NCBI GenBank assembly: GCA_023230245.1
Contig: JALNXT010000011.1
Span: 1-13,668, forward strand
Direction: 5' to 3'
Length of the DNA stretch: 13,668 nucleotides
Source of the DNA: Candidatus Cloacimonadota bacterium
Lineage (GTDB): Bacteria; Cloacimonadota; Cloacimonadia; Cloacimonadales; Cloacimonadaceae
The notes under the pieces were generated by a model, which did not search any database, was not told where the DNA came from, and saw only the letters and a list, made by a program, of their open reading frames with translations. Position numbers and translations under genes: made by a program. Every line of letters starts with the position of its first letter. Position 1 is the stretch's first letter. Shown in pieces: positions 1 through 6,433 of the stretch.

Positions 1-122
1 GATATACTATTAGAAAAACATACTCTTTTAATAGTCATATCTTCATTTTCTTCTACTCCTATTTCAGGAATTCTTGCAGTAAGTATTTCTAAATTAGGTT
101 TATCCGATACATGGTATAACAT
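1..122 (-). CDS. Hypothetical phage protein, N-terminal part only
   Basis: Leftward gene whose first 40 codons are in the window; the rest runs off the left edge. The ATG (complement of 120-122) follows a strong AGGAGGG site about five bases upstream. The protein begins [20 protein letters not shown] and goes on with residues including KRVCFSNSI. The arrangement 'YHVS... PRIP-like... KRVCFS.SI' recalls a short conserved protein common in Firmicute phages, but this is a memory of pattern and not a search result. No function can be given. It has its own copy of the AT-rich promoter motif at 149-171 and is separated from the next leftward gene by a strong terminator, so it is probably transcribed on its own. 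Confidence 0.7.
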   Translation of the reverse strand, partial: MLYHVSDKPNLEILTARIPEIGVEENEDMTIKRVCFSNSI

Positions 123-148
123 TATTTCCCTCCTAATAAATAATATTA

Positions 149-171
149 TTCTAAATAAATAATATATAATC
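149..171 (-). promoter_or_regulatory. Shared AT-rich promoter-like motif (copy 1, leftward)
   Basis: On the minus strand this reads GATTATATATTATTTATTT followed by AGAA, 27 bases upstream of the start codon at 122. The same arrangement occurs before five other genes in the window. The run after AGAATA leads straight into the AGGAGGG ribosome binding site, very like the plus-strand copy at 2005. Promoter function is inferred from position and recurrence. Confidence 0.5.
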
Positions 172-175
172 AAAA

Positions 176-210
176 AATAAATAGAGTGATATGATATCAC
201 TCTATTTATT
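176..210 (-). terminator. Rho-independent terminator (17-bp arms)
   Basis: Perfect inverted repeat with arms 176-192 and 194-210 (arm core ATAGAGTGATAT), lying five bases beyond the stop codon of the leftward YD-repeat gene. On the minus strand it is followed by a T-rich run, as expected for an intrinsic terminator. Confidence 0.85.
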
Positions 211-214
211 AATC

Positions 215-1222
215 TTATTTCTTCTTATTATTACAATAGGAGCAATTGCCGATATTATCATCCTTATGAGTACAAGCAATAAGCCTTCCATCACTTGTAT
301 ATTCACGCCAAAATTCATAACCTGTTGAATCCCATTTGTGTATAAGATGGTTATTTTTATCATATTCTTTCCAGAGCTCATAACCCCCATCTAAGTCTTT
401 ATGGTGTATGCAATTTCCTCTTTCATCATATTCCCGTGTAAAACCAGAACCATCAGAGCATTTATTACGAATTAAATTATTATTTTCATCATATTCATTC
501 CAATCTTCACTACCATCTTTTCCATTCTTATAATATATTATATTTCCTCTTGTATCGTATTTGGTTATATCTTTTGCATGTGGAAGAATTTCCTTAGAAT
601 TAATAAGATGATTATTTTCATCATAATAAAACCAAAATTCAAAACCACTAGAACTTTTGGCGTAAATACGATTACCATTTTCATCATATTTAAACCATTG
701 CTCATATCCTTTTGAACTCTTATAATGTATTTTATTTCCCTTTTCATCATATTCAACCCATTCTTCAAATCCATTAGTACCTTTTGTATGAATTATTTTA
801 TTTTGATCATTATACTCAAACCAGAATTCTTCAAAAAGTGTTCGTTTATGAACTAAGTTACCATTTTCATCATATTCATAATTTATTTCAAATCCATTAG
901 ATGTCTCTAAATGAATCATATTACCATTACTATCATAATGATACCAATATTCATTAAAAGGTGTTTTCTTATAAATCTGATTGTTATTTTTGTCATATTT
1001 ATAAAAGTATTCACCTTTATAATTTTTCTTATATATTAAATTCCCTCTTTCATCATATTTTAGATAGAGATGTCTTCCATTATTCCAATACTGATGAATA
1101 AGACGATTATTTTCATCATATTCTTTCCAATATTCATCACCCTCAGAATTTTTTACATGAATCACCTTTCCTATTTCGTTATACTCTCTCCGCCATTCAA
1201 TAACATTATTTTCCTTTTTCAT
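215..1222 (-). CDS. YD-repeat (Rhs-like) protein, 335 residues
   Basis: Built almost wholly of about 15 tandem units of 20-23 residues. Each follows the pattern aromatic-x-EYDENxNxIH, for example [18 protein letters not shown] near residues 147-164. This is the YD-repeat pattern of RHS-type proteins, which form long beta-strand spirals. A short tail with four residues able to bind metal ([14 protein letters not shown], near 318-331) follows the last unit. There is no signal peptide, membrane segment or toxin-like C-terminal domain, so it is neither a complete Rhs toxin nor clearly secreted. The ATG has a good AAGGAGGT site. It is a leftward single-gene unit with its own promoter motif and terminator, the usual form of a moron gene. 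A role in binding a surface or a large partner is possible but unproven. Confidence 0.85.
   Translation of the reverse strand: MKKENNVIEWRREYNEIGKVIHVKNSEGDEYWKEYDENNRLIHQYWNNGRHLYLKYDERGNLIYKKNYKGEYFYKYDKNNNQIYKKTPFNEYWYHYDSNGNMIHLETSNGFEINYEYDENGNLVHKRTLFEEFWFEYNDQNKIIHTKGTNGFEEWVEYDEKGNKIHYKSSKGYEQWFKYDENGNRIYAKSSSGFEFWFYYDENNHLINSKEILPHAKDITKYDTRGNIIYYKNGKDGSEDWNEYDENNNLIRNKCSDGSGFTREYDERGNCIHHKDLDGGYELWKEYDKNNHLIHKWDSTGYEFWREYTSDGRLIACTHKDDNIGNCSYCNNKKK
280..1201 (-). repeat. Tandem array of ~60-69-bp degenerate coding repeats
   Basis: DNA-level view of the YD-repeat gene. The plus strand shows TTTTCATCATATT and close variants recurring roughly every 60-69 bases, encoding the EYDENxN core. 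Units differ at many third positions, so the array is old or under diversifying change and not a recent expansion. Confidence 0.8.
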
Positions 1223-1250
1223 TATTAAATAACCTCCTTAAAATTGATAT

Positions 1251-1281
1251 TATTTATATGTCAAATCTATAATATATAATC
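1251..1281 (-). promoter_or_regulatory. Shared AT-rich promoter-like motif (copy 2, leftward)
   Basis: On the minus strand this reads GATTATATATTATAGATTTG then ACATATAAATA, 29 bases upstream of the YD-repeat gene's ATG at 1222. The first half is identical to the copy at 149-171. The second half differs (TTGACATATAAATA), which could itself act as a -35 or as a late-type TATAAATA element. Confidence 0.5.
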
Positions 1282-1293
1282 AAAAAAATAAGT

Positions 1294-1319
1294 AGGATGG
1301 TGTTTTAAAACACCATCCT
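1294..1319 (-). terminator. Rho-independent terminator (13-bp arms)
   Basis: Perfect 26-base palindrome, arms AGGATGGTGTTTT (1294-1306) and its complement (1307-1319), 12 bases beyond the stop of the leftward 66-residue gene. On the minus strand it is followed by ACTTATTTTTTTG, giving a T-run. Confidence 0.85.
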
Positions 1320-1330
1320 TAATAGATATA

Positions 1331-1531
1331 TTAATAACGCAGATAATTTATATCTTTCTGATGATATATATTAATAGCTTGTTCCCTTGTTAATCCAATA
1401 AATTCAGAAGCATTAAAAGATAATTCATCCCGATAATAACTAAATAAATCTTCAAGTTCACCATTTTTTAATTCAACCATTAAAATAGATTGATGTTCTA
1501 AATTAATAATAATAGCATTAATAATTTCCAA
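1331..1531 (-). CDS. Hypothetical protein, 66 residues
   Basis: Small leftward gene of unknown function. The most likely start is TTG at 1529-1531, with GGAAGG about 13 bases upstream. No ATG or GTG lies in frame before the Met at residue 18, and the residues between are continuous with the rest. The protein is mixed hydrophobic and acidic (starts MEIINAIIINLEHQSILMVE) and ends with a probable helix-turn-helix-sized segment, FIGLTREQAINIYHQKD, that I cannot assign. It has its own promoter motif upstream and a strong terminator downstream, so it is a self-contained accessory unit like its neighbour. The TTG start and wide spacing leave the N-terminus uncertain. Confidence 0.6.
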   Translation of the reverse strand: MEIINAIIINLEHQSILMVELKNGELEDLFSYYRDELSFNASEFIGLTREQAINIYHQKDINYLRY

Positions 1532-1560
1532 TCCAACACGACCTTCCTAATAATCTATGT

Positions 1561-1590
1561 AATATTTTCATATATATAATATATAATTGA
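1561..1590. promoter_or_regulatory. Shared AT-rich promoter-like motif (copy 3, possibly both directions)
   Basis: The minus strand reads AATTATATATTATATATATG then AAAATATT, about 30 bases upstream of the leftward TTG start at 1531. The core is nearly self-complementary: the plus strand reads TATATATAATATATAATTG then AAAATA, similar to the plus-strand copy at 11780. It may therefore also drive rightward transcription of the structured region beginning near 1634. Confidence 0.4.
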
Positions 1591-1831
1591 AAATATATAA
1601 TGTAATAAATAATTATTTCACTAACATTTTTGTAATAGAAAAGTATCATTGTTCAGCAATGAATATTATATTGTAATTTCTATTCCCATCTCAGTCGAAT
1701 GAGTTATTCGACCTGGGCATGACATTATACGAATGATGTAAAAAGATACAGAATAGTCTGTAGGGGGCGAAGCCCCCATATAAGAAGGTACGGTTAGAGA
1801 GAATGAAAATTTCTAACATATATAAAAATAT

Positions 1832-1876
1832 AGGAGGGATTTTTATGTGAATCAGCGGATAAGTATAAAAAAATAA
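1832..1876 (+). other. Ribosome binding site with start-stop codon or 9-codon minigene
   Basis: A strong AGGAGGG site (1832-1838) is followed after six bases by ATG (1845) and at once by TGA (1848), a start-stop pair. The overlapping GTG at 1847 opens a nine-codon frame, MNQRISIKK, ending at TAA 1874-1876. It lies inside the candidate structured RNA, before the terminator. It could be a translated minigene, a leader, or the leftover start of a deleted gene. Confidence 0.35.
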
Positions 1877-1920
1877 TAAAACAAAATAATTCCACTGAGC
1901 CAAATATGAACCCACAGATT

Positions 1921-1951
1921 ATTAGTGTAGAGGATTATCCTCTACACTAAT
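1921..1951 (+). terminator. Strong hairpin terminator (15-bp arms)
   Basis: Arms ATTAGTGTAGAGGAT (1921-1935) and complement (1937-1951) pair perfectly around one base, followed by ATTGTCTTTT on the plus strand. It closes the structured region and insulates it from the promoter motif at 2005. Confidence 0.8.
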
Positions 1952-2004
1952 ATTGTCTTTTACTAAACATAAAACTATAAAGTAATACTCTAAAACTATA
2001 AAAG

Positions 2005-2030
2005 GATTATATATTATATATTTAGAATAA
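2005..2030 (+). promoter_or_regulatory. Shared AT-rich promoter-like motif (copy 4, rightward)
   Basis: GATTATATATTATATATTT followed by AGAATAA, ending 24 bases before the ATG at 2055. Apart from one base it matches the leftward copy at 149-171 through AGAATA, and the spacing to the ribosome binding site is also alike. It is the likely promoter of the 2055-3885 transcript. Confidence 0.55.
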
Positions 2031-2054
2031 TTATTTAAGAAGGGAAAGATTTGA

Positions 2055-2549
2055 ATGAATAAATCAGAACTAAATTCATACAAATTAGATATAAATGAGG
2101 ATACATTATACGATATGATATTATTAAATATAACACATAAAGAAGAAACAGAAAACCAGGATATATATCTTAATATAGATATATTTTATAAAGGATTTGA
2201 AAATGTATCTAGTATAATAGATAGTATAATAGAAGGATCAAATAACACTTACAATATTCAAAGAAAAGATTTTGATATAGCACAATCAGAACTAATATCA
2301 AGATTTATTAAAAATAAAGAAGTGGAAATACAATACAAATTCAAATCAATAACTAATGATCAATCTTTTAATGTTATAATAACAAGTATTTTAAAAGATG
2401 GTTATATATATCCTATATCAGGAATGTGTATTGAATCTGAATCTTTATATTTAGATAAAAGTATCGCAATTATTTATAATTTAGAATTAATTAGTAATAA
2501 AAATGATCGTATGGAGGTAATATCAAATGAAAAAGAAATTAAAGAGTAA
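2055..2549 (+). CDS. Hypothetical protein, 164 residues
   Basis: Not recognised. Soluble and acidic, rich in Ile, Asn, Asp and Glu, with alternating hydrophobic stretches (such as IYLNIDIFYKGFENVSSI and NVIITSILKDGYIYPI) that suggest a mainly beta protein. There is no signal peptide or membrane segment. The ATG follows AAGAAGGG with about ten bases between. It is the first rightward gene after the structured region and stands directly behind promoter motif copy 4. Its last 23 bases overlap the start of the next gene in another frame, so the two are probably translationally coupled and may act together. Confidence 0.75.
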   Translation: MNKSELNSYKLDINEDTLYDMILLNITHKEETENQDIYLNIDIFYKGFENVSSIIDSIIEGSNNTYNIQRKDFDIAQSELISRFIKNKEVEIQYKFKSITNDQSFNVIITSILKDGYIYPISGMCIESESLYLDKSIAIIYNLELISNKNDRMEVISNEKEIKE

Positions 2550-3354
2550 AATTGAAAAAACCATAAAGAAACTATCAGGTGGTTTATTTAGCGAAGTCAT
2601 ATATAAATATGAACCTATCGAAAATAAATCCTGGGAACATACAAATTTTATTATTAGGTTTATATTCTCTTCAAATAAATTTATTGAGGATTTAATTGAA
2701 TTCTTAATAAAATCAAATAATCTCAACAAAGCTATGATGAAATACAAAGAAGAATACCATATCATTATTGGTGGAGAACTAAGACATTTTATTCAGTTAA
2801 TTAAGAACACTTCCAATACAAACAATAAGTTTTTTAAAGAAACTATTGGATTATTATATTATTTGGATAAGAACAATTTTGAAGAATTTATTAATAATAA
2901 TATAATGTCTGAATCTAGGTTTATTGAAACACCAAACAGTCCAATATTTAAACCATTAGAAATTGATGCTGTTCATTTGGATGATATTGAATATATGTAC
3001 AATAAACTTAATGGTTTATTATCATATAGAGAATTATTAGATTTAACACTTATATCCTATTTTGATACCTCTCATGGGTTTTATGAAAACAAATTTAGAA
3101 GTTACAGTATGAATGAATTTATACGAAATCATGATGGTTGGAATTCATTTATTAAAGAAATTTTAAAAGAACATCTAGAACCTATTATAGGTAATCTAGA
3201 CCAATATAAAATAGATAACTATTTTGTTGAATTAAAAGACGAGAAAAAATATATTAGTGTTGACGAACCGATGGGAAATGTCGTTGAAGAAGAATTTGAA
3301 ATAAAGGAAAATGAAGATGGAAATCTCGAATACAATAAAGATAATTTTATATAA
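2527..3354 (+). CDS. Hypothetical protein, 275 residues
   Basis: Not recognised. The ATG follows GGAGG (2513-2517) at nine bases, inside the end of the previous gene. The N-terminus is strongly basic (MKKKLKSKIEKTIKKL), followed by a largely helical body and a very acidic tail over about the last 35 residues (EEEFEIKENEDGNLEYNKDN). Such a charge split is common in phage proteins that bind DNA or other proteins through one end, but this is only suggestive. There are no catalytic motifs, membrane segments or cysteine clusters. It ends 15 bases before the TTG start of the methylase gene, so the three genes form one transcript. Confidence 0.75.
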   Translation: MKKKLKSKIEKTIKKLSGGLFSEVIYKYEPIENKSWEHTNFIIRFIFSSNKFIEDLIEFLIKSNNLNKAMMKYKEEYHIIIGGELRHFIQLIKNTSNTNNKFFKETIGLLYYLDKNNFEEFINNNIMSESRFIETPNSPIFKPLEIDAVHLDDIEYMYNKLNGLLSYRELLDLTLISYFDTSHGFYENKFRSYSMNEFIRNHDGWNSFIKEILKEHLEPIIGNLDQYKIDNYFVELKDEKKYISVDEPMGNVVEEEFEIKENEDGNLEYNKDNFI

Positions 3355-3369
3355 CTAGAGGGGAAAGGG

Positions 3370-3885
3370 TTGAAACCATTGAATACAGATGTAATGTTTT
3401 CAAGTGATAATATTACTTGAGAAACACCACAAGACTTATTCAATAAACTTCATAATGAATTTAATTTTGAAACTGATGTCTGTGCTTTATCAATTAATGC
3501 TAAATGTTCCAATTATTATACGCCTGATATAGATGGTTTAAGTCAAAATTGGAAAGGTGTATGTTGGATGAATCCTCCGTATGGGAGAGAAATCAGTTTA
3601 TGGATGAAAAAAGCATATGAGGAAAGTTTAAAAGGAGCTATAGTTGTTTGTTTAATACCAGCAAGGACTGATACTAAATATTGGCATGAATATTGTATGA
3701 GAGCAACTGAAATAAGATTCATTCAAGGGAGATTAAAATTTAGCAACTCAAACAACTCAGCACCATTCCCAAATGCAATAGTAATATTTAACCGAGGAAA
3801 TGAAAATCTCAAGATTAGTGGATATTACCCGCCATTCTTTATACCATGTATAAAATTCTTAAAACCTTGTATTGAATTTATTTAA
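3370..3885 (+). CDS. Phage DNA N-6-adenine methyltransferase (Dam type) with in-frame TGA
   Basis: Transfers a methyl group from S-adenosylmethionine to adenine in DNA. Recognised by the order of motifs in phage Dam proteins: DVMFSSDN, ETPQDLFNKL, a 'D-x-CA' region (TDVCALSINAKCSNYYTP), the catalytic NPPYGRE at about residues 68-74, VVCLIPARTDTKYWH, then IRFIQGRLKF and PFPNAIVIF. The likely start is TTG at 3370 behind GAGGGGAAAGGG, giving 172 codons, a normal family length. Codon 17 (3418-3420) is TGA. It sits where the family has Trp in the 'WETPQ' segment; everything before and after is intact and in one frame. Read by the standard code, this is a nonsense mutation leaving a product that could restart only inside the domain (Met at 3568, just before NPPY), probably inactive. 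Read-through or Trp decoding would give a whole enzyme. Phages use such enzymes to avoid restriction. Confidence 0.8.
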
Positions 3886-3900
3886 TATACATAATGGGAA

Positions 3901-3940
3901 ATTATAGACTAGTACAATTTGTACTAGTCTATAATTTTTG
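3901..3940 (+). terminator. Rho-independent terminator (17-bp arms)
   Basis: Arms 3901-3917 and 3919-3935 (core GACTAGTACAA) pair perfectly and are followed by a T-run (3935-3939). It follows the methylase stop by 15 bases and precedes the metallopeptidase gene by 20, separating two transcription units. Confidence 0.85.
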
Positions 3941-3959
3941 TATTTAAAGGAGGAAAATT

Positions 3960-4724
3960 ATGATATATAATAAAGTACAAGAATATATAGATCTTGCTAA
4001 CAAAATATTTGAATACCTCAATGGTAAAATAAATAAAGTAAACAATAATGTTATATTTGTAGTATCATATTCAGATTCCTTAGTATTTGGGGAGATGAGA
4101 AATAATATAACCTTAAAATTATATATTTATACTATTATATACAATTCATCAAAAATTGATGTTACAATAAAAAACAATATCTTATTTACAATTATTCATG
4201 AATTATTTCATGCTGATCAATGTATGAATTTAAAAGAATATCAAGTTAATGATGAATATAGTAATATGATAGAAGCTCAAGCAAATTTTATGACAGCGGT
4301 ATATATGATAAATAATAGAGTCATATTAGAAAAACTTTTTGGATTTAAAATTTTAGTGTACAATCTTAAAATATATTTAGATAAACTTCGAAAATTTGAT
4401 TATGGTATATCTTATAGACGTACAGATATATTTAATTATTACTATGAAGTATTTAAATATTTGATGGGGAGTTCAACATCAATATCAAATCTTCTTTATT
4501 ATGAAACAGATATTGAATTTCATTGTCAAAATCATAATATCATAATAAAGAAAAATAATATTTTTAATTCAGATATTTTGGATTTTAATAAAATACTTCA
4601 TGAAAATTATGTTAAAATAGATAGAAAAAATCATAATATTGTTGTAACTAAATATGAAAGTGGTTTAGTTGTAATAGAATCTCACTTAAAAGATTATTTA
4701 AGAGACGCTATTGAGTTTTTATAG
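3960..4724 (+). CDS. Putative zinc metallopeptidase-like protein (HExxH), 254 residues
   Basis: Residues 80-84 read HELFH, within the helix-like TIIHELFHADQ, the zinc-binding and catalytic motif of zincin peptidases. A downstream MIEAQANF (Glu at about 105) sits at a typical distance for the third zinc ligand of gluzincin-type enzymes, in an 'EAxAN/F' setting. The N-terminal 70 residues are a mixed alpha-beta region and the last 120 are unassigned. There is no signal peptide, so any action is inside the host cell or in the virion. The ATG follows AAAGGAGG at seven bases. It is the first gene after a strong terminator, yet no obvious promoter motif precedes it, so expression may depend on upstream read-through. 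The peptidase call rests on the motif and its context alone; the target is unknown. Confidence 0.65.
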   Translation: MIYNKVQEYIDLANKIFEYLNGKINKVNNNVIFVVSYSDSLVFGEMRNNITLKLYIYTIIYNSSKIDVTIKNNILFTIIHELFHADQCMNLKEYQVNDEYSNMIEAQANFMTAVYMINNRVILEKLFGFKILVYNLKIYLDKLRKFDYGISYRRTDIFNYYYEVFKYLMGSSTSISNLLYYETDIEFHCQNHNIIIKKNNIFNSDILDFNKILHENYVKIDRKNHNIVVTKYESGLVVIESHLKDYLRDAIEFL

Positions 4725-4736
4725 GAGGGGAGAATT

Positions 4737-5114
4737 ATGAATATTGAATTTGTTGGTTATAGGAATATAATCTCATATAATCCAGCAGTATCAACTGCAA
4801 TACGACATGGAGGGATGTATCAGCATACTATTGTTGAAAATAAAACTATAAACAAAATATATGATGTGATTTTGTTTAAAATATTTGATGAGGAAGATCC
4901 ACAATTAGTTCCAGGAAGAGACCGAATAAAGATCTTTGGGGAGTGGATGGATATTGATGGAATGGGTTATGATGTTGAAGAAAGAACAAAAATATATAAA
5001 ATAAACTATACAGAACCTAGTTTAGATAGTGAGGATTTAGCATCTAAAGCTGAATTAGAAATTTTTAAAGCACAGGCTAGATGTCTAAATGATAAAAGTA
5101 TTATTGGGAGATGA
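4737..5114 (+). CDS. Hypothetical protein, 125 residues
   Basis: Not recognised. The ATG follows AGGAGGGG at about seven bases, 12 bases after the previous stop, so it is in the same operon. Soluble; the middle holds a likely beta region, NKIYDVILFKIFDEEDPQ, then GRDRIKIFGEWMDIDGMGYD, and the C-terminal 25 residues look helical (SEDLASKAELEIFKAQAR). It ends in TGA at 5112-5114, four bases before the next ATG and within that gene's ribosome binding region. If TGA were read through, the frame would run only 21 more codons into the next gene, so TGA is very probably a true stop here. This bears on the question of TGA recoding in this genome. Confidence 0.7.
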   Translation: MNIEFVGYRNIISYNPAVSTAIRHGGMYQHTIVENKTINKIYDVILFKIFDEEDPQLVPGRDRIKIFGEWMDIDGMGYDVEERTKIYKINYTEPSLDSEDLASKAELEIFKAQARCLNDKSIIGR

Positions 5115-5118
5115 GAAT

Positions 5119-5610
5119 ATGGGAGTACCAACAAAAGAATTTCCACAAATTATAACCATAAGAGTTCCAGAAATAAGTAAAGATCAAAATCTGTTAAAGA
5201 ATTATTATTATAATATAATCAAAGAATTCTTACCAAAAAATGAAAAGAATATGGAAGCATTAAATTTTGTATTTAATGATGCTGAAAATTTCTTTATTAT
5301 AATTAATAATAATCGATTTATTATTAAATATAATGGATTTTTTTATAATAATATAAAGGATTTTGAAACTTACATATTTAAAAAACTACTATCAAAAGAT
5401 AAATTTCATATGAATACTGAACTAATACCTATCTTAATATCACCAGAAGATAAAAATAATATAATACAAAAGATTCATCAAATAGAAGATGCAAAGGAAA
5501 AAATTGATTATTATAAATTCGCTTCTACATATTTACATATAGAAAATTACTATATGATGCGAATAACAACTAAAAATGAAATGATAATTCCAAAAACCAT
5601 TCAAAATTAA
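5119..5610 (+). CDS. Hypothetical protein, 163 residues
   Basis: Not recognised. I prefer the ATG at 5119 (MGVPTKEF), which follows GGGAGATGAG at about eight bases. An in-frame ATG at 5089 would add ten residues but overlaps the preceding gene and has no ribosome binding site. The protein is soluble and rich in Ile, Asn, Lys and Tyr, with a central segment of hydrophobic-aromatic strands (NFFIIINNNRFIIKYNGFFY) and a C-terminal helical segment. There are no cysteine clusters or catalytic signatures. It lies between an unknown gene and a zinc-ribbon gene in the same run, separated by short gaps of 4 and 12 bases. Confidence 0.7.
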   Translation: MGVPTKEFPQIITIRVPEISKDQNLLKNYYYNIIKEFLPKNEKNMEALNFVFNDAENFFIIINNNRFIIKYNGFFYNNIKDFETYIFKKLLSKDKFHMNTELIPILISPEDKNNIIQKIHQIEDAKEKIDYYKFASTYLHIENYYMMRITTKNEMIIPKTIQN

Positions 5611-5622
5611 GGAAGTGAAAAA

Positions 5623-5991
5623 ATGACTATAAGAGAAATACGAAAAACAGAAGGTTTATGTTTATATTGTGGAGGAAAAATAGATAGAGAAGGTATTCAT
5701 TGTAAATCTTGTAATGAAAAATATAATGGTTGGAAACGTGATCATAATCAACAATATCATGCGGAAGGTAAATGTACTAATTGCGGTAAAGAATTAGATC
5801 GAGACGGTTGGTTATGTAAAGAGTGCTCTAAAAAAGCAAATGCTCATGGTCGAGAACGGAATGCTTATAGAAGAGCAAACAACCTATGTGTACAATGTGG
5901 TCAACCAACTGATGGAGTACATTCCCAGTGTAGGAAATGTTTGGATATGTTAGCAGACAGACGTAATAAAAAGATGAAACGAAGAATTTAA
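5623..5991 (+). CDS. Triple zinc-ribbon protein, 122 residues
   Basis: Three successive CxxC...CxxC units: C13/C16 with C27/C30, C51/C54 with C65/C68, and C89/C92 with C103/C106. Each has the pattern 'G-x-C-x-x-C-G-x(2,3)-x-D-x-x-G-x-x-C-x-x-C', so they are internal repeats of about 38 residues joined by basic linkers such as WKRDHNQQYH and AHGRERNAYRR. The C-terminus is strongly basic (RRNKKMKRRI). This suggests three zinc ribbons that bind nucleic acid or a protein such as RNA polymerase. A regulatory role is reasonable but not shown. The ATG follows GGAAGTG at about seven bases. The end of the gene forms half of the palindrome that appears to terminate the operon. Confidence 0.75.
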   Translation: MTIREIRKTEGLCLYCGGKIDREGIHCKSCNEKYNGWKRDHNQQYHAEGKCTNCGKELDRDGWLCKECSKKANAHGRERNAYRRANNLCVQCGQPTDGVHSQCRKCLDMLADRRNKKMKRRI

Positions 5992-6006
5992 ATTCTTCGT
6001 TTTAGT
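5977..6006 (+). terminator. Hairpin overlapping the end of the zinc-ribbon gene
   Basis: Perfect palindrome of 26 bases, AAACGAAGAATTT (5977-5989) with its complement (5990-6002), followed by TTAGTTT. The left arm codes the last residues of the zinc-ribbon protein and its stop codon lies at the centre. Probably the operon's terminator, with a modest T-run. Confidence 0.65.
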
Positions 6007-6070
6007 TTATTTATTTAGAAGATACTGAGTATTAAACTATCCTATAATAATAAAAATTGGGGGAATTATA

Positions 6071-6433
6071 ATGAGATACCAATTACAAATGATGGAAATT
6101 AAAAGACATTACAGACCAGATAATAGTAGTATTCATGGAACAATAAAGAATATTACTAAAAAGTTTATTGGATATATTGATAGTGATTATCCCCAACAAG
6201 TTGGAGATATAATTAGACTCAGATATAATGAAAAAGGAAATATAGAGTCTAAAGATTATAGTATTGTTAAAGTAATTCATATTATAAATGAAGATGAAGA
6301 TGAATGTATTCTGGAAGTTCAAGAATATAATAATAAAAAATTATATAAATGTGGTTCATCTCCATGGTTTGAATTTATTCCATTAGTAATGGATGTAAAA
6401 GAGGAGGAAATAAATTATGGAAATAATATATAA
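6071..6433 (+). CDS. Hypothetical protein, 120 residues
   Basis: Not recognised. The ATG follows TTGGGGGAA at about six bases. The first 90 residues have the strand-rich look of a small beta-barrel: KFIGYIDSDY, then QQVGDIIRLRYNEKG, then SIVKVIHIINEDEDECILEV. The 'P-x-x-V-G-D-x-I-R-L' element resembles barrels in which a strand pair presents a ligand or RNA, but I cannot place it in a family. There are two cysteines, not clustered. The last 17 bases overlap the start of the P-loop gene in another frame, so the two are translationally coupled. It is the first gene after the hairpin at 5977-6002, with no clear promoter motif before it. Confidence 0.7.
   Translation: MRYQLQMMEIKRHYRPDNSSIHGTIKNITKKFIGYIDSDYPQQVGDIIRLRYNEKGNIESKDYSIVKVIHIINEDEDECILEVQEYNNKKLYKCGSSPWFEFIPLVMDVKEEEINYGNNI

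Larger units (their letters stand above)
1634..1951 (+). ncRNA. Candidate structured non-coding RNA
   Basis: The 523-base gap between the divergent genes at 1531 and 2055 has no convincing protein gene. It carries consecutive perfect or near-perfect stems: AATAGAAA 1634-1641 with 1677-1684, enclosing TCATTG 1646-1651 with 1657-1662; CCCA 1685-1688 with TGGG 1714-1717, enclosing GTCGAAT 1694-1700 with 1706-1712; ACATTAT 1722-1728 with ATGATGT 1733-1739; TACAG 1747-1751 with 1758-1762; GGGGGC 1763-1768 with GCCCCC 1772-1777; GTTAGA 1793-1798 with 1812-1817; then a 15-bp terminator stem 1921-1951. GC content is clearly higher than in flanking DNA. Strand is inferred from the terminator and gene direction; the stems would also form on the minus strand. 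It matches no RNA family I can name. Alternatives are an IS200/IS605-type remnant, a replication origin, or a long leader. Confidence 0.5.

Noticed and set aside
215..1222. A full Rhs-type polymorphic toxin
   Set aside because: There is no signal, no core-cleavage motif and no toxin domain after the repeats.
1691..1915. A leftward 74-residue open frame across the gap before the 2055 gene
   Set aside because: Its start has no ribosome binding site, its translation crosses the hairpins and the GC-rich stem, and its composition is unlike the neighbouring proteins; the hairpin structure explains the region better.
1880..1920. A tRNA-like D-arm (minus-strand GGCTCAGTGG) and T-arm-like GGTTCA
   Set aside because: No acceptor stem or anticodon arm can be built around them, and they are in the wrong order.
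1634..1951. Group I intron, because CTGAGCCAAAT (1894-1904) resembles a group I core element and AAGATACAG (1743-1751) another
   Set aside because: The elements are in the wrong order and the P7-type partners are missing; the likeness is short enough to be chance.
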